Assembly: GCA_050743125.1 (NCBI GenBank)
Contig: JBOGEB010000044.1
Coordinates: forward strand, 1 to 26,066
Origin: JBOGEB01 sp050743125
GTDB lineage: Bacteria > Actinomycetota > Nitriliruptoria > Euzebyales > Egibacteraceae
Length of the DNA stretch: 26,066 nucleotides
Direction: 5' to 3'
Part shown: positions 17,844 to 24,996 of the stretch, piece by piece
How the letters are laid out: each line of letters opens with the position of its first letter
Numbering within the stretch: the first letter of the stretch is position 1
Program-made: the position numbers and the translations under genes
Notes under the pieces: model-generated
What the model was told of the DNA's origin: nothing
The model's input: the letters and a program-made list of their open reading frames with translations, nothing else
Databases searched by the model: none

Positions 17844-20056
17844 CTTTCTCGCCGCTTCCGAAAGAAGAGCCAGGTGATCAGAAACACGCAGATCACGAGA
17901 GCACTGGCTTCGCTCGCGGCCAAGATGAAACTGTCGATGCCAAACGTGTTGTTGATCCAGCCAAGTAGCTCAGCCAAAGAGCCTACTGCCAAGAGGCCGA
18001 GGGTCAGCTGAACGAAGAATTCGATATCCTCCTGGCGAGCCTGGCGAGCCTGGCGGTTCCCCTCAGTAATCACCGAAACCATGGTCGAAAGCCGCTCCTG
18101 TAGAGTGGAGAGAACTGTGAGCTGTCTTTCAAGTGCGTCCTCCAATGTCGGCAGTCCAGCAGCCGTCCACACGGCGTTGAGGAAATCACGGTGCCTGCGG
18201 CTACGAGCGGGCGAGTGCAGAAATGCCAGGTCTCGCCGGATGTCAGCCTCCAGCTGGCGGAGCTTGACCTCTTCCATTAGGAGGTCAGCGATCGGAAGCA
18301 CCGTATCGGGCTGGGCGATCCACTCCTGAAGACTGGGTAGTGTCTTCTCCAGTTTCTGGGCATGGTCCCAGGCCCTCTGTTCCCAAGACATGAGCAGCGC
18401 GGGCACAGAGGCAACGAACTCAACCATCTCCTCAAAGCCATCGATGACCCAGTCTGGCGATGCAGGCATGAATAAGACAGTTGTGTTCTCCGTCCGCACC
18501 ACCAAGTCGTCAATGCAACCCACGCTCTCCACCAAATTGACAACGTCGGGCGTCGGATAACGGATCCATTCTTCAAGCGACGCGGCGAGCTGACTGAGGG
18601 GACGTAGGAGTAGCGAAGCACCGACCGCGCCAGGGATGGCGTCGATCGTAGCCGGCGTTGTCGTTCCGTCCGGTTCCTGGATGGAGATGGCATGAGCCAC
18701 TACAACGACGTGGAAGCCTAGGCTAGCGTCCCGTACAACGTCCGTCGATAGCTCCTTGGCAATCCCTGCGATGACCTCGTCTGCATACTCGGCAAACTTC
18801 GTCCACGTTCCACCCTCACACCATATGCGCTCCTCGCCCATACTCACGGATGCTCGCCGCAGAGCTTGGTTCAGCTCATGCAAATTACTTTTTTTCAGTC
18901 GAGACCGCACCCGCAGATAATGGTTACCCAGGCGGGTCAAACGTATCTCTGGGTTAAAGCCCGCAAGATGCTGTCCGGCGGTAGTCTCGACCTGGAGCGT
19001 TGGTAGCTTCACCACCGCTGCCCCGTACGCTCTCTCCGCCGGATTGACGTCCCACATGTCGGTAAGCCGCAACTGCTCGATGTCGATCGGCGCAAGAGCT
19101 GCCGGCCGCCAACCTCCCTCTGCGCTCAAAGCATGATGGACCGCATCCTCGGCGCTCATACCGGAGAGCGCGAAAGGGTAAATGTATAGGATTTCGGCCG
19201 CATCGATACGTAGCCGCCTCGACGCGGCATGATCACCGAGTGCCCTTAGGGTGACGCGGTGAGCCCGTAGCTCGCTTTCGTACACGTCGCCCCGCACCGT
19301 GCTGTCTGCCTCAGCTATAGCAACGGCTCGGATGACGTCGTCAAAGCCCACCGGTGCAGGCCCAGGCCCCTCAAGCTCCACGAACTGACGCACGGCCGTC
19401 GCGACCCGGAACACAGCGCCGAAGTAGCAACGCTGTGTCGCAGCATCTGACCGAATCACCTCTCTCAACTCCGTGAAACCTGGCGAAAGCTCTTGCTCTC
19501 CTTGAAGCACCGACGTCGCGCGCCCGACCACCGCCTGGGCATGGCGGGCCATGTCAACTGGGCACGAGCAGTTCATTGCATTTTCGACGGCCATCGCGTC
19601 GTCCATACACTGAGCTAGATCCACGATCAGGCGTAGAAGTTTAGCTTCATTTTCGTCCAGTTCTGCTGCATTCGGTTGCAGATCAGAAATAACTTCTTCT
19701 AACGATTTCAGGACCATGCGAATACGAGCGTAGTCGACACTCCGCTCCCATTTATTTAGGCACTGGCCGTAGACGTAGGTCACCAAGAGGAGGGCGCCCT
19801 GCGGAGTGCCACTGGCCACGGCGAAGGCATTGCGGAGCACGTCGATTGCATCCAAACTGGGCGGCGCTGGCATACCCTCAAGTAGCCCGTCTACGTGGCC
19901 CAATGAAAGGCCTTCAAGTGTGCGGACAGCCTGCCTCAGTAGACTGTAATCTCGCTCCCCCCATTGTTGGCCGACCTGCGTCCAGGGCACGCCCGATGGC
20001 CTTTGTCCCCAACTGGTGGGGTCGCTGCCACCGTTAACTATCACGCGTGCACTCAT
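17840..20056 (-). CDS. Large membrane-anchored coiled-coil protein, unknown family
   Basis: I do not recognise this 738-aa protein. Residues about 30-240 look mostly alpha-helical. A mixed alpha/beta part follows (about 320-500, including FHVVVVAHAISIQ). Charged helices at about 540-675 probably form a coiled coil (LEADIRRDLAFL, ALERQLTVLSTLQERL, NRQARQARQEDIEF). Two hydrophobic helices at about 680-701 and 711-732 precede a basic end, RKRRER, so the C-terminus is likely a membrane hairpin with both ends in the cytoplasm. No signal peptide is seen. ATG 20056 has only a weak GGGGG site upstream and overlaps the stop of a truncated upstream frame (ATGA); the 3' end overlaps the GNAT gene the same way. 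The layout recalls membrane-tethered components of conflict systems, but that is inference. Confidence 0.8.
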   Translation of the reverse strand: MSARVIVNGGSDPTSWGQRPSGVPWTQVGQQWGERDYSLLRQAVRTLEGLSLGHVDGLLEGMPAPPSLDAIDVLRNAFAVASGTPQGALLLVTYVYGQCLNKWERSVDYARIRMVLKSLEEVISDLQPNAAELDENEAKLLRLIVDLAQCMDDAMAVENAMNCSCPVDMARHAQAVVGRATSVLQGEQELSPGFTELREVIRSDAATQRCYFGAVFRVATAVRQFVELEGPGPAPVGFDDVIRAVAIAEADSTVRGDVYESELRAHRVTLRALGDHAASRRLRIDAAEILYIYPFALSGMSAEDAVHHALSAEGGWRPAALAPIDIEQLRLTDMWDVNPAERAYGAAVVKLPTLQVETTAGQHLAGFNPEIRLTRLGNHYLRVRSRLKKSNLHELNQALRRASVSMGEERIWCEGGTWTKFAEYADEVIAGIAKELSTDVVRDASLGFHVVVVAHAISIQEPDGTTTPATIDAIPGAVGASLLLRPLSQLAASLEEWIRYPTPDVVNLVESVGCIDDLVVRTENTTVLFMPASPDWVIDGFEEMVEFVASVPALLMSWEQRAWDHAQKLEKTLPSLQEWIAQPDTVLPIADLLMEEVKLRQLEADIRRDLAFLHSPARSRRHRDFLNAVWTAAGLPTLEDALERQLTVLSTLQERLSTMVSVITEGNRQARQARQEDIEFFVQLTLGLLAVGSLAELLGWINNTFGIDSFILAASEASALVICVFLITWLFFRKRRER

Positions 20057-20232
20057 CGGCCCCCACCACTCAGAGACCCTCGTGTAGAAATCTGCCAGAT
20101 TCCGTTCCCGTCATCGTGGTCCAGGTCAAGGATCGCTACCGGTCCCCCGGTGCGCCGAACGCTCTCCTGACCAGCGATCACGGTGCTGTTGACAAACAGT
20201 ACCCGCCGAACGCTACGCGAGGCGCGTAATGG
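20053..20232 (-). pseudogene. 3' remnant of a third operon gene
   Basis: An open minus-strand frame ends at TGA 20055-20053, overlapping the ATG of the 738-aa gene as ATGA. The last 42 codons (from GTG 20181) read VIAGQESVRRTGGP, then VAILDLDHDDGNGIWQIS, then TRGSLSGGGR. The frame stays open upstream to a TAA at 20283-20281, but no ribosome site or plausible start is found, and sequence resembling an insertion-sequence end (GGCGCTTCTGTAGAAG) starts at 20233. I infer that this is the C-terminal end of a gene cut by the insertion. An intact 42-aa gene starting at GTG 20181 is the alternative. Confidence 0.45.
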
Positions 20233-20419
20233 GGCGCTTCTGTAGAAGTTGTGGGGTCGCTGAGGGGTGGCGAGGGCGGGTTAGGGCTGGTCAGTGGGGT
20301 GGCCGAGCGGCCAGGAGGGGTTGAGGGGACGCGCACGGCGCAGACCCAGTGATCTGCGGCGTCCAAACCATCGATCTGAAAGGTCAGGTCGCTGTGCGCG
20401 TCACTGCTGCATCAACAAG

Positions 20420-20622
20420 ATGTTGGCGTTGGTCGGGGTATGGTCAGCGTGGTCGCCTTCGAGTCAGACCGCATCGTGGTCACGGTCGAGTTGCGCCGGT
20501 TCAAGCTGGTCTGCCCGCACTGCGGCTAGGCGACGTGGAAGCGCTATGACACTCGGCCAGTGGACTCGACATGGCGGGCATTGGATTTCGGGTGCGGTTT
20601 TTTCCAAGTGAGCGATGCGTAG
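20420..20622 (+). pseudogene. ISL3-family transposase N-terminal fragment
   Basis: Plus-strand codons read MLALVGV, then in a shifted frame VVAFESDRIVVTVELRRFKL and VCPHCG, an in-frame TAG at 20527-20529, then ATWKRYDTRPVDSTWRALDFG. This matches the N-terminal zinc-finger region of ISL3 transposases (CPHCG...RYDTRPV..WR.LD). A frameshift near 20441, the TAG and loss of everything past about 20600 make it non-functional. The probable element end lies near 20233 (GGCGCTTCTGTAGAAGTTGT). It adjoins the ISKra4 remnant. Confidence 0.75.
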
Positions 20623-20718
20623 CCGTCCAGCTGGGACATAGGACGGCGGGTCGGTGAAAGACGGGCTCTTTCTCGCTGCGTTCGCAGGCGTCAGACCCGA
20701 ACGTCGAAAAGGAGCCCT

Positions 20719-21864
20719 ATGACAGCGTATGGCCCATCCTCGCCCGATGACCCGTTCGTGCCCGCATGGGACAAGCTCGAGTCGATCGTCACGGACCTGC
20801 AGAGCCCCAGGCAGCCGCGATGACGCGCTCGGAGCTGGAGGACAGGACCACGACCGACGGAAGGGAGCTGCTCTTGGCGCTGCTCCAGGGCCACCTCGAC
20901 GCTCGTGCCGCCAACGAGGCCGACCTCGAGGAGGCCGTGGGCGCAGACGGCATCGAGCGGACCAGGCTGGAGCGTGATCTTGCCCGCACCTTCGCGACCG
21001 TCGTCGGGGAGGTGAACGTCGCGCGCAGGCATACCGCGCCCCAAGCCCCCAACCTGCGCCCGGCCGACGCCGCCTTGAGCTTCCCCCCGCCCGGCACAGC
21101 CACCCACTGGCGAAGCCGGCAGCGATCGAGCCCACCCGCGGGTCGTTCGAGGACGCGGCCGCAGCGATCGGGCGTGTGACCGGCATGTCCGTCGGCGAAC
21201 GCCGGGTCGAACAGCTCGCTGGGCGCGCCGCTGCCGACGTGGACGGCTTCTACGAGGCAGCCGGGCGCAGCTGCTGTCCTGACACCGACGTGCTGGTGAT
21301 CTCCGCCGACGGCAAGGGCATCGTGACGCGACCCGGCTCCCTGCGAGAACCCGCCGCTCGCTCAGCTGCCCGCAGCGGCAACAAGCTCGCGGCACGCCTG
21401 AGCCGGGGCGAGAAGCGCAACCGCAAGCGCACGGCCGAGGTCGCAGCGGTCTACGACGTCACTCCGGTCGTCCGGGCACCGGCGGACATCATCGGCTCGG
21501 GCCAGCCCCGCCAGACCGAGCCCGCTCCAGGTCCCACAGCGCGCGACAAGTGGCTTGTCGCCAGCGTGGACAAAGACACCGCACGGTGATCGCTTCCGTA
21601 TTCGACGAGGCAGCGCGCCGTGACCCTGACAACCGGCGTCCCTGGGCCGCGCTCATCGACGGAAACGTCCGCCAGATCAGCCGCATCGAGGCAGAGGCAG
21701 CGACCCGAGAGGCCAAGGCGGACATCGTGGCGGACTTCGTGCACGCGCTGGAGCACTTGTGGAAAGCAGCATGGTGCCTCTTCGCCGAAGGCGACCGGGC
21801 TGCCGAGGCATGGGCCGCCGGCCACGCGCTGAGGATCCCGGTCACGCGCTTGTCTTGCTCCTGA
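20719..21864 (+). pseudogene. ISKra4-family transposase, broken
   Basis: The family's sequence can be followed across four frame segments: 20719-20820 (MTAYGPSSPDDPFVPAWDK), 20820 to about 21100 (MTRSELEDRTTTDGRELLLA), about 21105-21588 (KPAAIEPTRGSFEDAAAAIG, TDVLVISADGKGIV, LSRGEKRNRKRTAEVAAVYD), and 21589-21864 (VIASVFDEAARRDPDNRRPW, DGNVRQISRI, FVHALEHLWKAAWCL). Three frameshifts, near 20820, 21100 and 21588, disrupt it, and the C-terminal part of a normal ISKra4 transposase is missing. The start ATG 20719 still has AGGAG just upstream. The next element begins within about 75 nt. Confidence 0.88.
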
Positions 21865-21937
21865 CTTAAGACACAGATCCGGCTTGTAATCAGTCCGCAC
21901 TTTGCGGGGTTCCCGGCCTGTCAGGAAGGCTGTGGGA

Positions 21938-22280
21938 ATGTCCGATTCGCACTCTGGGACCGACCGGGCGGCACGCCGCCGCAAGCGGTTCCTCACCCCT
22001 GCGCAGAAGTACGAGCTGGGTTCAGCTGCTGCGCGGGGAGACCACGATCGTCGCTGCCGCCGACCAGGCGGGCGTCGACCGCTCGACGATCCTCAAGCTG
22101 CGCCAAGTGGCCAAGCAGGGCGCCCTGGACGCGCTGGCGCGCTCCAAACCGGGCCCGCGAGCCGACCGCCCAGATCCCGAGCTGACCGCCGCGAAAGCAG
22201 AGGTCGCCCGGCTGTCCGAGGCGCTGACCGAGATGGGCGTCCGGCTGATGCTCGTGGAGGGAAAAGGGCGTTGGGGTTGA
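21938..22280 (+). pseudogene. IS3-like element orfA, frameshifted
   Basis: This is the first ORF of a two-ORF IS3-like element and encodes a helix-turn-helix protein. It starts MSDSHSGTDRAARRRKRFLT at ATG 21938, with GGAAGG upstream. After PAQKYE the frame is lost at about 22015-22022 (apparently a 2-nt deletion) and resumes in another frame with QLLRGETTIVAAADQAGV, DRSTILKLRQVAKQGALDA and RLSEALTEMGVRLMLVEGKG, ending at TGA 22278-22280. The stop overlaps the TTG start of orfB, as in intact relatives. Confidence 0.8.
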
Positions 22281-23060
22281 GCGGCCGCATCCCTCGCCGG
22301 GTCGATTCGGCCGTCAAGGCCGGCCTGTTGGACCTGATCGATCGGGCGGTCAAGGGCGGCTGGGACCACCGGCGCGTCTGCCGGTCGCTGGAGCTGGCCG
22401 AGACCCGGGCGTGGCGGTGGCGCGTCCGCCGGTCCGCCGGCCGTCTGGTCGACCGACCTGCCGGCGGCAACCCCGTCCACGGCTTACGACCGGAGGAGGA
22501 GGCCGAGATCGTGGCGCTGTTCGACGAGTGGGCCGAGGTCGACCGTTCCCACCGCAAACTCGCGCACCGCGGCTCCTACCTGCACCGTGTGTGGGTGTCA
22601 CCGTCTTCAGTCAGGCGTGTCCCGGCTGTTCACGGGCTTGCGCTGCGACGCCCGAAACGGGCCGGGACGTCGATGCACACCCCCGTTTCCTGCCTGGGTC
22701 ACCTACATCAGAAACCAGATCTGGATTTACGACACGACGCGTTTCCGCGGCTGCGACGGCATCGGCGCCACGGCGGTCATGGACCTGGTGACCCGCAAGT
22801 GGCTGGCCACGATCGTCTCGGCCGCGCAGACCTCGACCCAGGTCCAGGTCGTGTTCACCGACGCGCTCGAAGCCGAGGGGCTGCTCGACGAGGCGTTGGA
22901 GCGCGGCGCTGCCGGGCTGATCGACCCGGCCACCGACGACGAGCGCCGCCCGATCCTGCTCGCCGTGTCGGACAACGGGCCACAGATGACCTCGGGGTCG
23001 ACCCGGGAGCTCATGGTGACGTGCGCGATCGCGCAGCACTTCGGACGCCCTGGAACCAGA
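22277..23060 (+). pseudogene. IS3-like element orfB (DDE transposase), truncated
   Basis: The integrase-like transposase starts LSGRIPRRVDSAVKAGLLDL at TTG 22277. It continues through VDRSHRKLAHRGSYLHRVWV and RRPKRAGTSMHTP, where the frame shifts near 22684, and goes on as FPAWVTYIRNQIWIYDTTRF. The first catalytic Asp (IWIYDTT) and the second (LAVSDNGPQMTSG) are present. The sequence stops matching after IAQHFGRPGT near 23060, before the catalytic Glu, because a minus-strand IS3 orfA abuts it. It is therefore inactive. Confidence 0.85.
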
Positions 23061-23334
23061 AGGCCAGTGATCGTTTGAGCAGGTCACGCTCCATCCGCAG
23101 CTTGGCGCACTCGGCCTCCAGCTGGGCCAGCCGGGTCCGCTCGGCGGTCGTCAGCCCTTCACGCTCGCCGCGGTCGATGCGGTCCTGTTTGACCCAGGCT
23201 CCCAGGGTGGAGTCGTAGATGCCCAGGTCACGGGCGATCTCGGCGATCGGCCGTCCGCTGCTGTCGACCAGCTTGACGGCGTCGCGTTTGAACTCGTCGG
23301 TGAACTTGCGTCGGTTGCGTCTGTTTTCTCCCAC
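23061..23334 (-). pseudogene. IS3-family orfA, 3'-truncated
   Basis: This is the IS3 helix-turn-helix orfA on the minus strand, starting at GTG 23334 (VGENRRNRRKFTDEFKRDAV), with GAGAGGA upstream. It contains the HTH (GRPIAEIARDLGIYDSTLGA) and the leucine-zipper end (RLAQLEAECAKLRMERDLLK). After RSLAFW the reading runs into the orfB of the opposed element, so the last few residues and the whole orfB are missing. The probable element end is TGGACTTTCCCCCC, read inward from 23381 on the minus strand. The open frame continues as a chimaera to 23011. Confidence 0.85.
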
Positions 23335-23381
23335 AAGGACATCCTCTCATCTGAGGTGTCCTGCTCTGGGGGGAAAGTCCA

Positions 23382-23510
23382 CTACCCCATCAACCCCCTC
23401 CTCACTCCCTCAACCAACAGCTTCCGATCCTCCGTATCCGGCAACTTGAGTCCCGCAGTCTCCGCCCAGAGACGGATCTGCTCAACATCCATAAGATCCA
23501 GAACAGCCAC
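23382..23510 (-). CDS. Small coding remnant of unknown function
   Basis: A minus-strand frame reads VAVLDLMDVEQIRLWAETAG and LKLPDTEDRKLLVEGVRRG, ending in a TAG (23384-23382) that touches the IS3 end. The composition (acidic/basic helix, no Arg/Pro runs) looks like a real protein end or middle rather than a shadow frame. Possible starts are GTG 23510 (42 aa) or ATG 23492 (36 aa); no ribosome site is clear. It may be a gene piece cut by the IS3 insertion. The very GC-rich stretch above it (23511-23670) has a GGCGGC/GCCGCC hairpin at 23580-23596. Confidence 0.3.
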   Translation of the reverse strand: MAVLDLMDVEQIRLWAETAGLKLPDTEDRKLLVEGVRRGLMG

Positions 23511-23670
23511 CGGGCGTGCGGGCACGGCGACGCCCGCCGGCCCAGACACGCGCGGGCGAAGAGCGAAGGCGGGCCTGCGGGCGGCGACAAGCCGCCGTCC
23601 TGGGCCGCGCGCGCCGTACCGAGCGGGCGCCCGCCGCGCAGCTACGCCTTTGAGGAGTGGTGATGCCCGG

Positions 23671-24053
23671 TCAGCTCGCGAGCTGATGCACCCGTTGGAA
23701 GGTAAAGGCCAAGCACATCACCAGCGTCGCGGAGCGTCAGTCCCGCGTCCAGCAGACTGCGTACCGCTGCTCGGGCTGCCGCCTTGCGATTCCTGCTGAG
23801 CCTCGACAGCGTGCTCCCGCAGCTGGGCGGTCCGGTGCACCGCCGCCAGGGCATCATCTGGCAGGCGCAGATCCTCGACGATCTGAGCAGTGTCGGCGTC
23901 ATCGACGAACAGCGACAGCGCAGCACGCATGCGTTTGCGCGCGGCTCGCAGTGTGCGTCCCTGTGCGTGGCAGCCGGGCACCTCGGGGAAGTCGACGAAC
24001 CAATAGCCGTCCTCGTCTCGCACGATGACGGCCCGGTAGGATCCTCCCGTCAT
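23671..24053 (-). pseudogene. HicB-family antitoxin, frameshifted
   Basis: The N-terminal HicB fold is clear: SYRAVIVRDEDGYWFVDFPE, then VPGCHAQGRTLRAARKRMRA. The frame is lost near 23800: the sequence resumes one frame over as RNRKAAARAAVRSLLDAGLT and LRDAGDVLGL, then shifts again near 23705 to FQRVHQLAS followed by TGA at 23673-23671. The pieces together make a C-terminal helix-turn-helix ending in the GLxFQRxHQL form seen in actinobacterial HicB proteins. I chose ATG 24053 (AAGGTG upstream); the frame also stays open to a GTG at 24131. No HicA toxin is seen beside it. Two frameshifts suggest decay rather than one sequencing error. Confidence 0.7.
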
Positions 24054-24159
24054 TGCAGTCACCTTATCTCCCAGACATGGCGCGAGGACCTGCAATACGG
24101 CATACCTGTTGTTTGTCGCTGGTTCGGGCACGGGATCCCACTGGGGCGGAGAGGGAGCA

Positions 24160-24594
24160 TCAGTTCACCTTGGCGGGGAGCAGACTGATGTCGTCCTCGG
24201 GGTTGAGGGCAGCGCGTTGGCGGTCGTCGAAGGACAGCAGCCCGATCGGACTGGCCCCGACGAGCCGCAGCGCGACGGCTAAGTAGACCGCATCCATTCC
24301 CCGTACCGATCGGGCAGCCGCCAACGTGCGTGCACGGGATGCCAACCCAAGGTCCACGTTCATCAGATCGACGTCATCGGTGAGCGTTGCCCATGACTGC
24401 TGCGCAAGTTGGGCGTCAGCCTGTCCTATGCGCCCGGCGCGCCAGGCGGCAGTGATGGCTGAGGCGACCTCGGGTACGACGATCGTGGGCGCGACGAAGC
24501 GCAACGGTTCGTCCCACAGCCGACGCACCTGGTCGCTGTGATCCTCGTCAAGCACCAGTTTGACCGCCGCGCTGGCGTCCAGGACCACGATCAT
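24160..24594 (-). CDS. vapC: VapC-type PIN-domain toxin
   Basis: This is a PIN-domain ribonuclease of 144 aa, the usual VapC size; such toxins cleave tRNA or rRNA when freed from their antitoxin. The acidic residues of the active site are visible: Asp6 (VVLDASAAVKL), Glu near 42 (VVPEVASAI), Asp near 100 (RGMDAVYLAVA), and Asp near 123 (LLSFDDRQ). The ATG at 24594 overlaps the antitoxin TGA as ATGA, so the pair is translationally coupled. No frameshift or stop disrupts it, unlike nearly everything around it. The RNA target cannot be told from sequence. Confidence 0.9.
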   Translation of the reverse strand: MIVVLDASAAVKLVLDEDHSDQVRRLWDEPLRFVAPTIVVPEVASAITAAWRAGRIGQADAQLAQQSWATLTDDVDLMNVDLGLASRARTLAAARSVRGMDAVYLAVALRLVGASPIGLLSFDDRQRAALNPEDDISLLPAKVN

Positions 24595-24857
24595 CGATCG
24601 CGGCCAGCAGAGACCGACGGTGTGGAGTCACCAGGCGCAGCCGCCGACACGATCTCCGACGAGGGGCGCCGCCGCCCTGCGCGGCGCAGCAGCCCCTCGC
24701 GCTCCAGCCGATCCAGCAGCGCGTCCGCCTCGGCGGCGACGACTCGGACGATCGGCTCGCCGTTATCGGTCACGACGATCTCCTCGCCTCGGCGAGCCCG
24801 GTCATGCCACTGCCGAAGATTGGCGCGGTACTCGCTCGTCGGTACTGTCGTGGCCAC
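24591..24857 (-). CDS. vapB: Phd/YefM-type antitoxin (VapB role)
   Basis: This antitoxin of 88 aa would neutralise the adjacent PIN toxin and repress the operon. The N-terminal Phd/YefM DNA-binding fold is seen in VPTSEYRANLRQWHDRARRG followed by EEIVVTDNGEPIVRVV. The C-terminal half (DRLEREGLLRRAGRRRP to the end) is charged and probably wraps the toxin. I chose the GTG at 24857, which has GGGGAGG 4 nt upstream; the frame remains open to 24914, but that part overlaps the promoter. The gene ends in an ATGA overlap with vapC. Confidence 0.85.
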   Translation of the reverse strand: MATTVPTSEYRANLRQWHDRARRGEEIVVTDNGEPIVRVVAAEADALLDRLEREGLLRRAGRRRPSSEIVSAAAPGDSTPSVSAGRDR

Positions 24858-24874
24858 CCGTCCTCCCCTCTGCT

Positions 24875-24902
24875 CGTACAAATACATCGTACTATACGTA
24901 CG
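24875..24902 (-). promoter_or_regulatory. vapBC promoter and candidate operator
   Basis: On the minus strand TATAGT (24896-24891) is a good -10 element, placing the start near 24884, about 27 nt before the vapB GTG. Three copies of CGTAC (24875-24879, 24888-24892, 24897-24901) surround and overlap it, with the last forming an ACGTACGT palindrome. These are likely binding sites for the antitoxin or the toxin-antitoxin complex. No good -35 is visible. Confidence 0.45.
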
Positions 24903-24996
24903 TCCCCCTGCCATCCGGGAGGCACGCCGTCATGGCTGAGGGACCCAATGCCTCGGGGCGTTCCCCCGGACCCCCTCACAGCCATCGGGGGCGTCC

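Noticed and set aside
20719..20823. Programmed frameshift at the ATGA near 20820 in the ISKra4 gene
   Set aside because: The same gene has two further frameshifts and a missing C-terminus, so decay explains it better, and no slippery sequence is evident.
21902..23218. A single 438-aa plus-strand gene
   Set aside because: It is an accidental join: only parts match IS3-like orfA and orfB, and the true frames shift near 22018 and 22684, then run antisense through another orfA.
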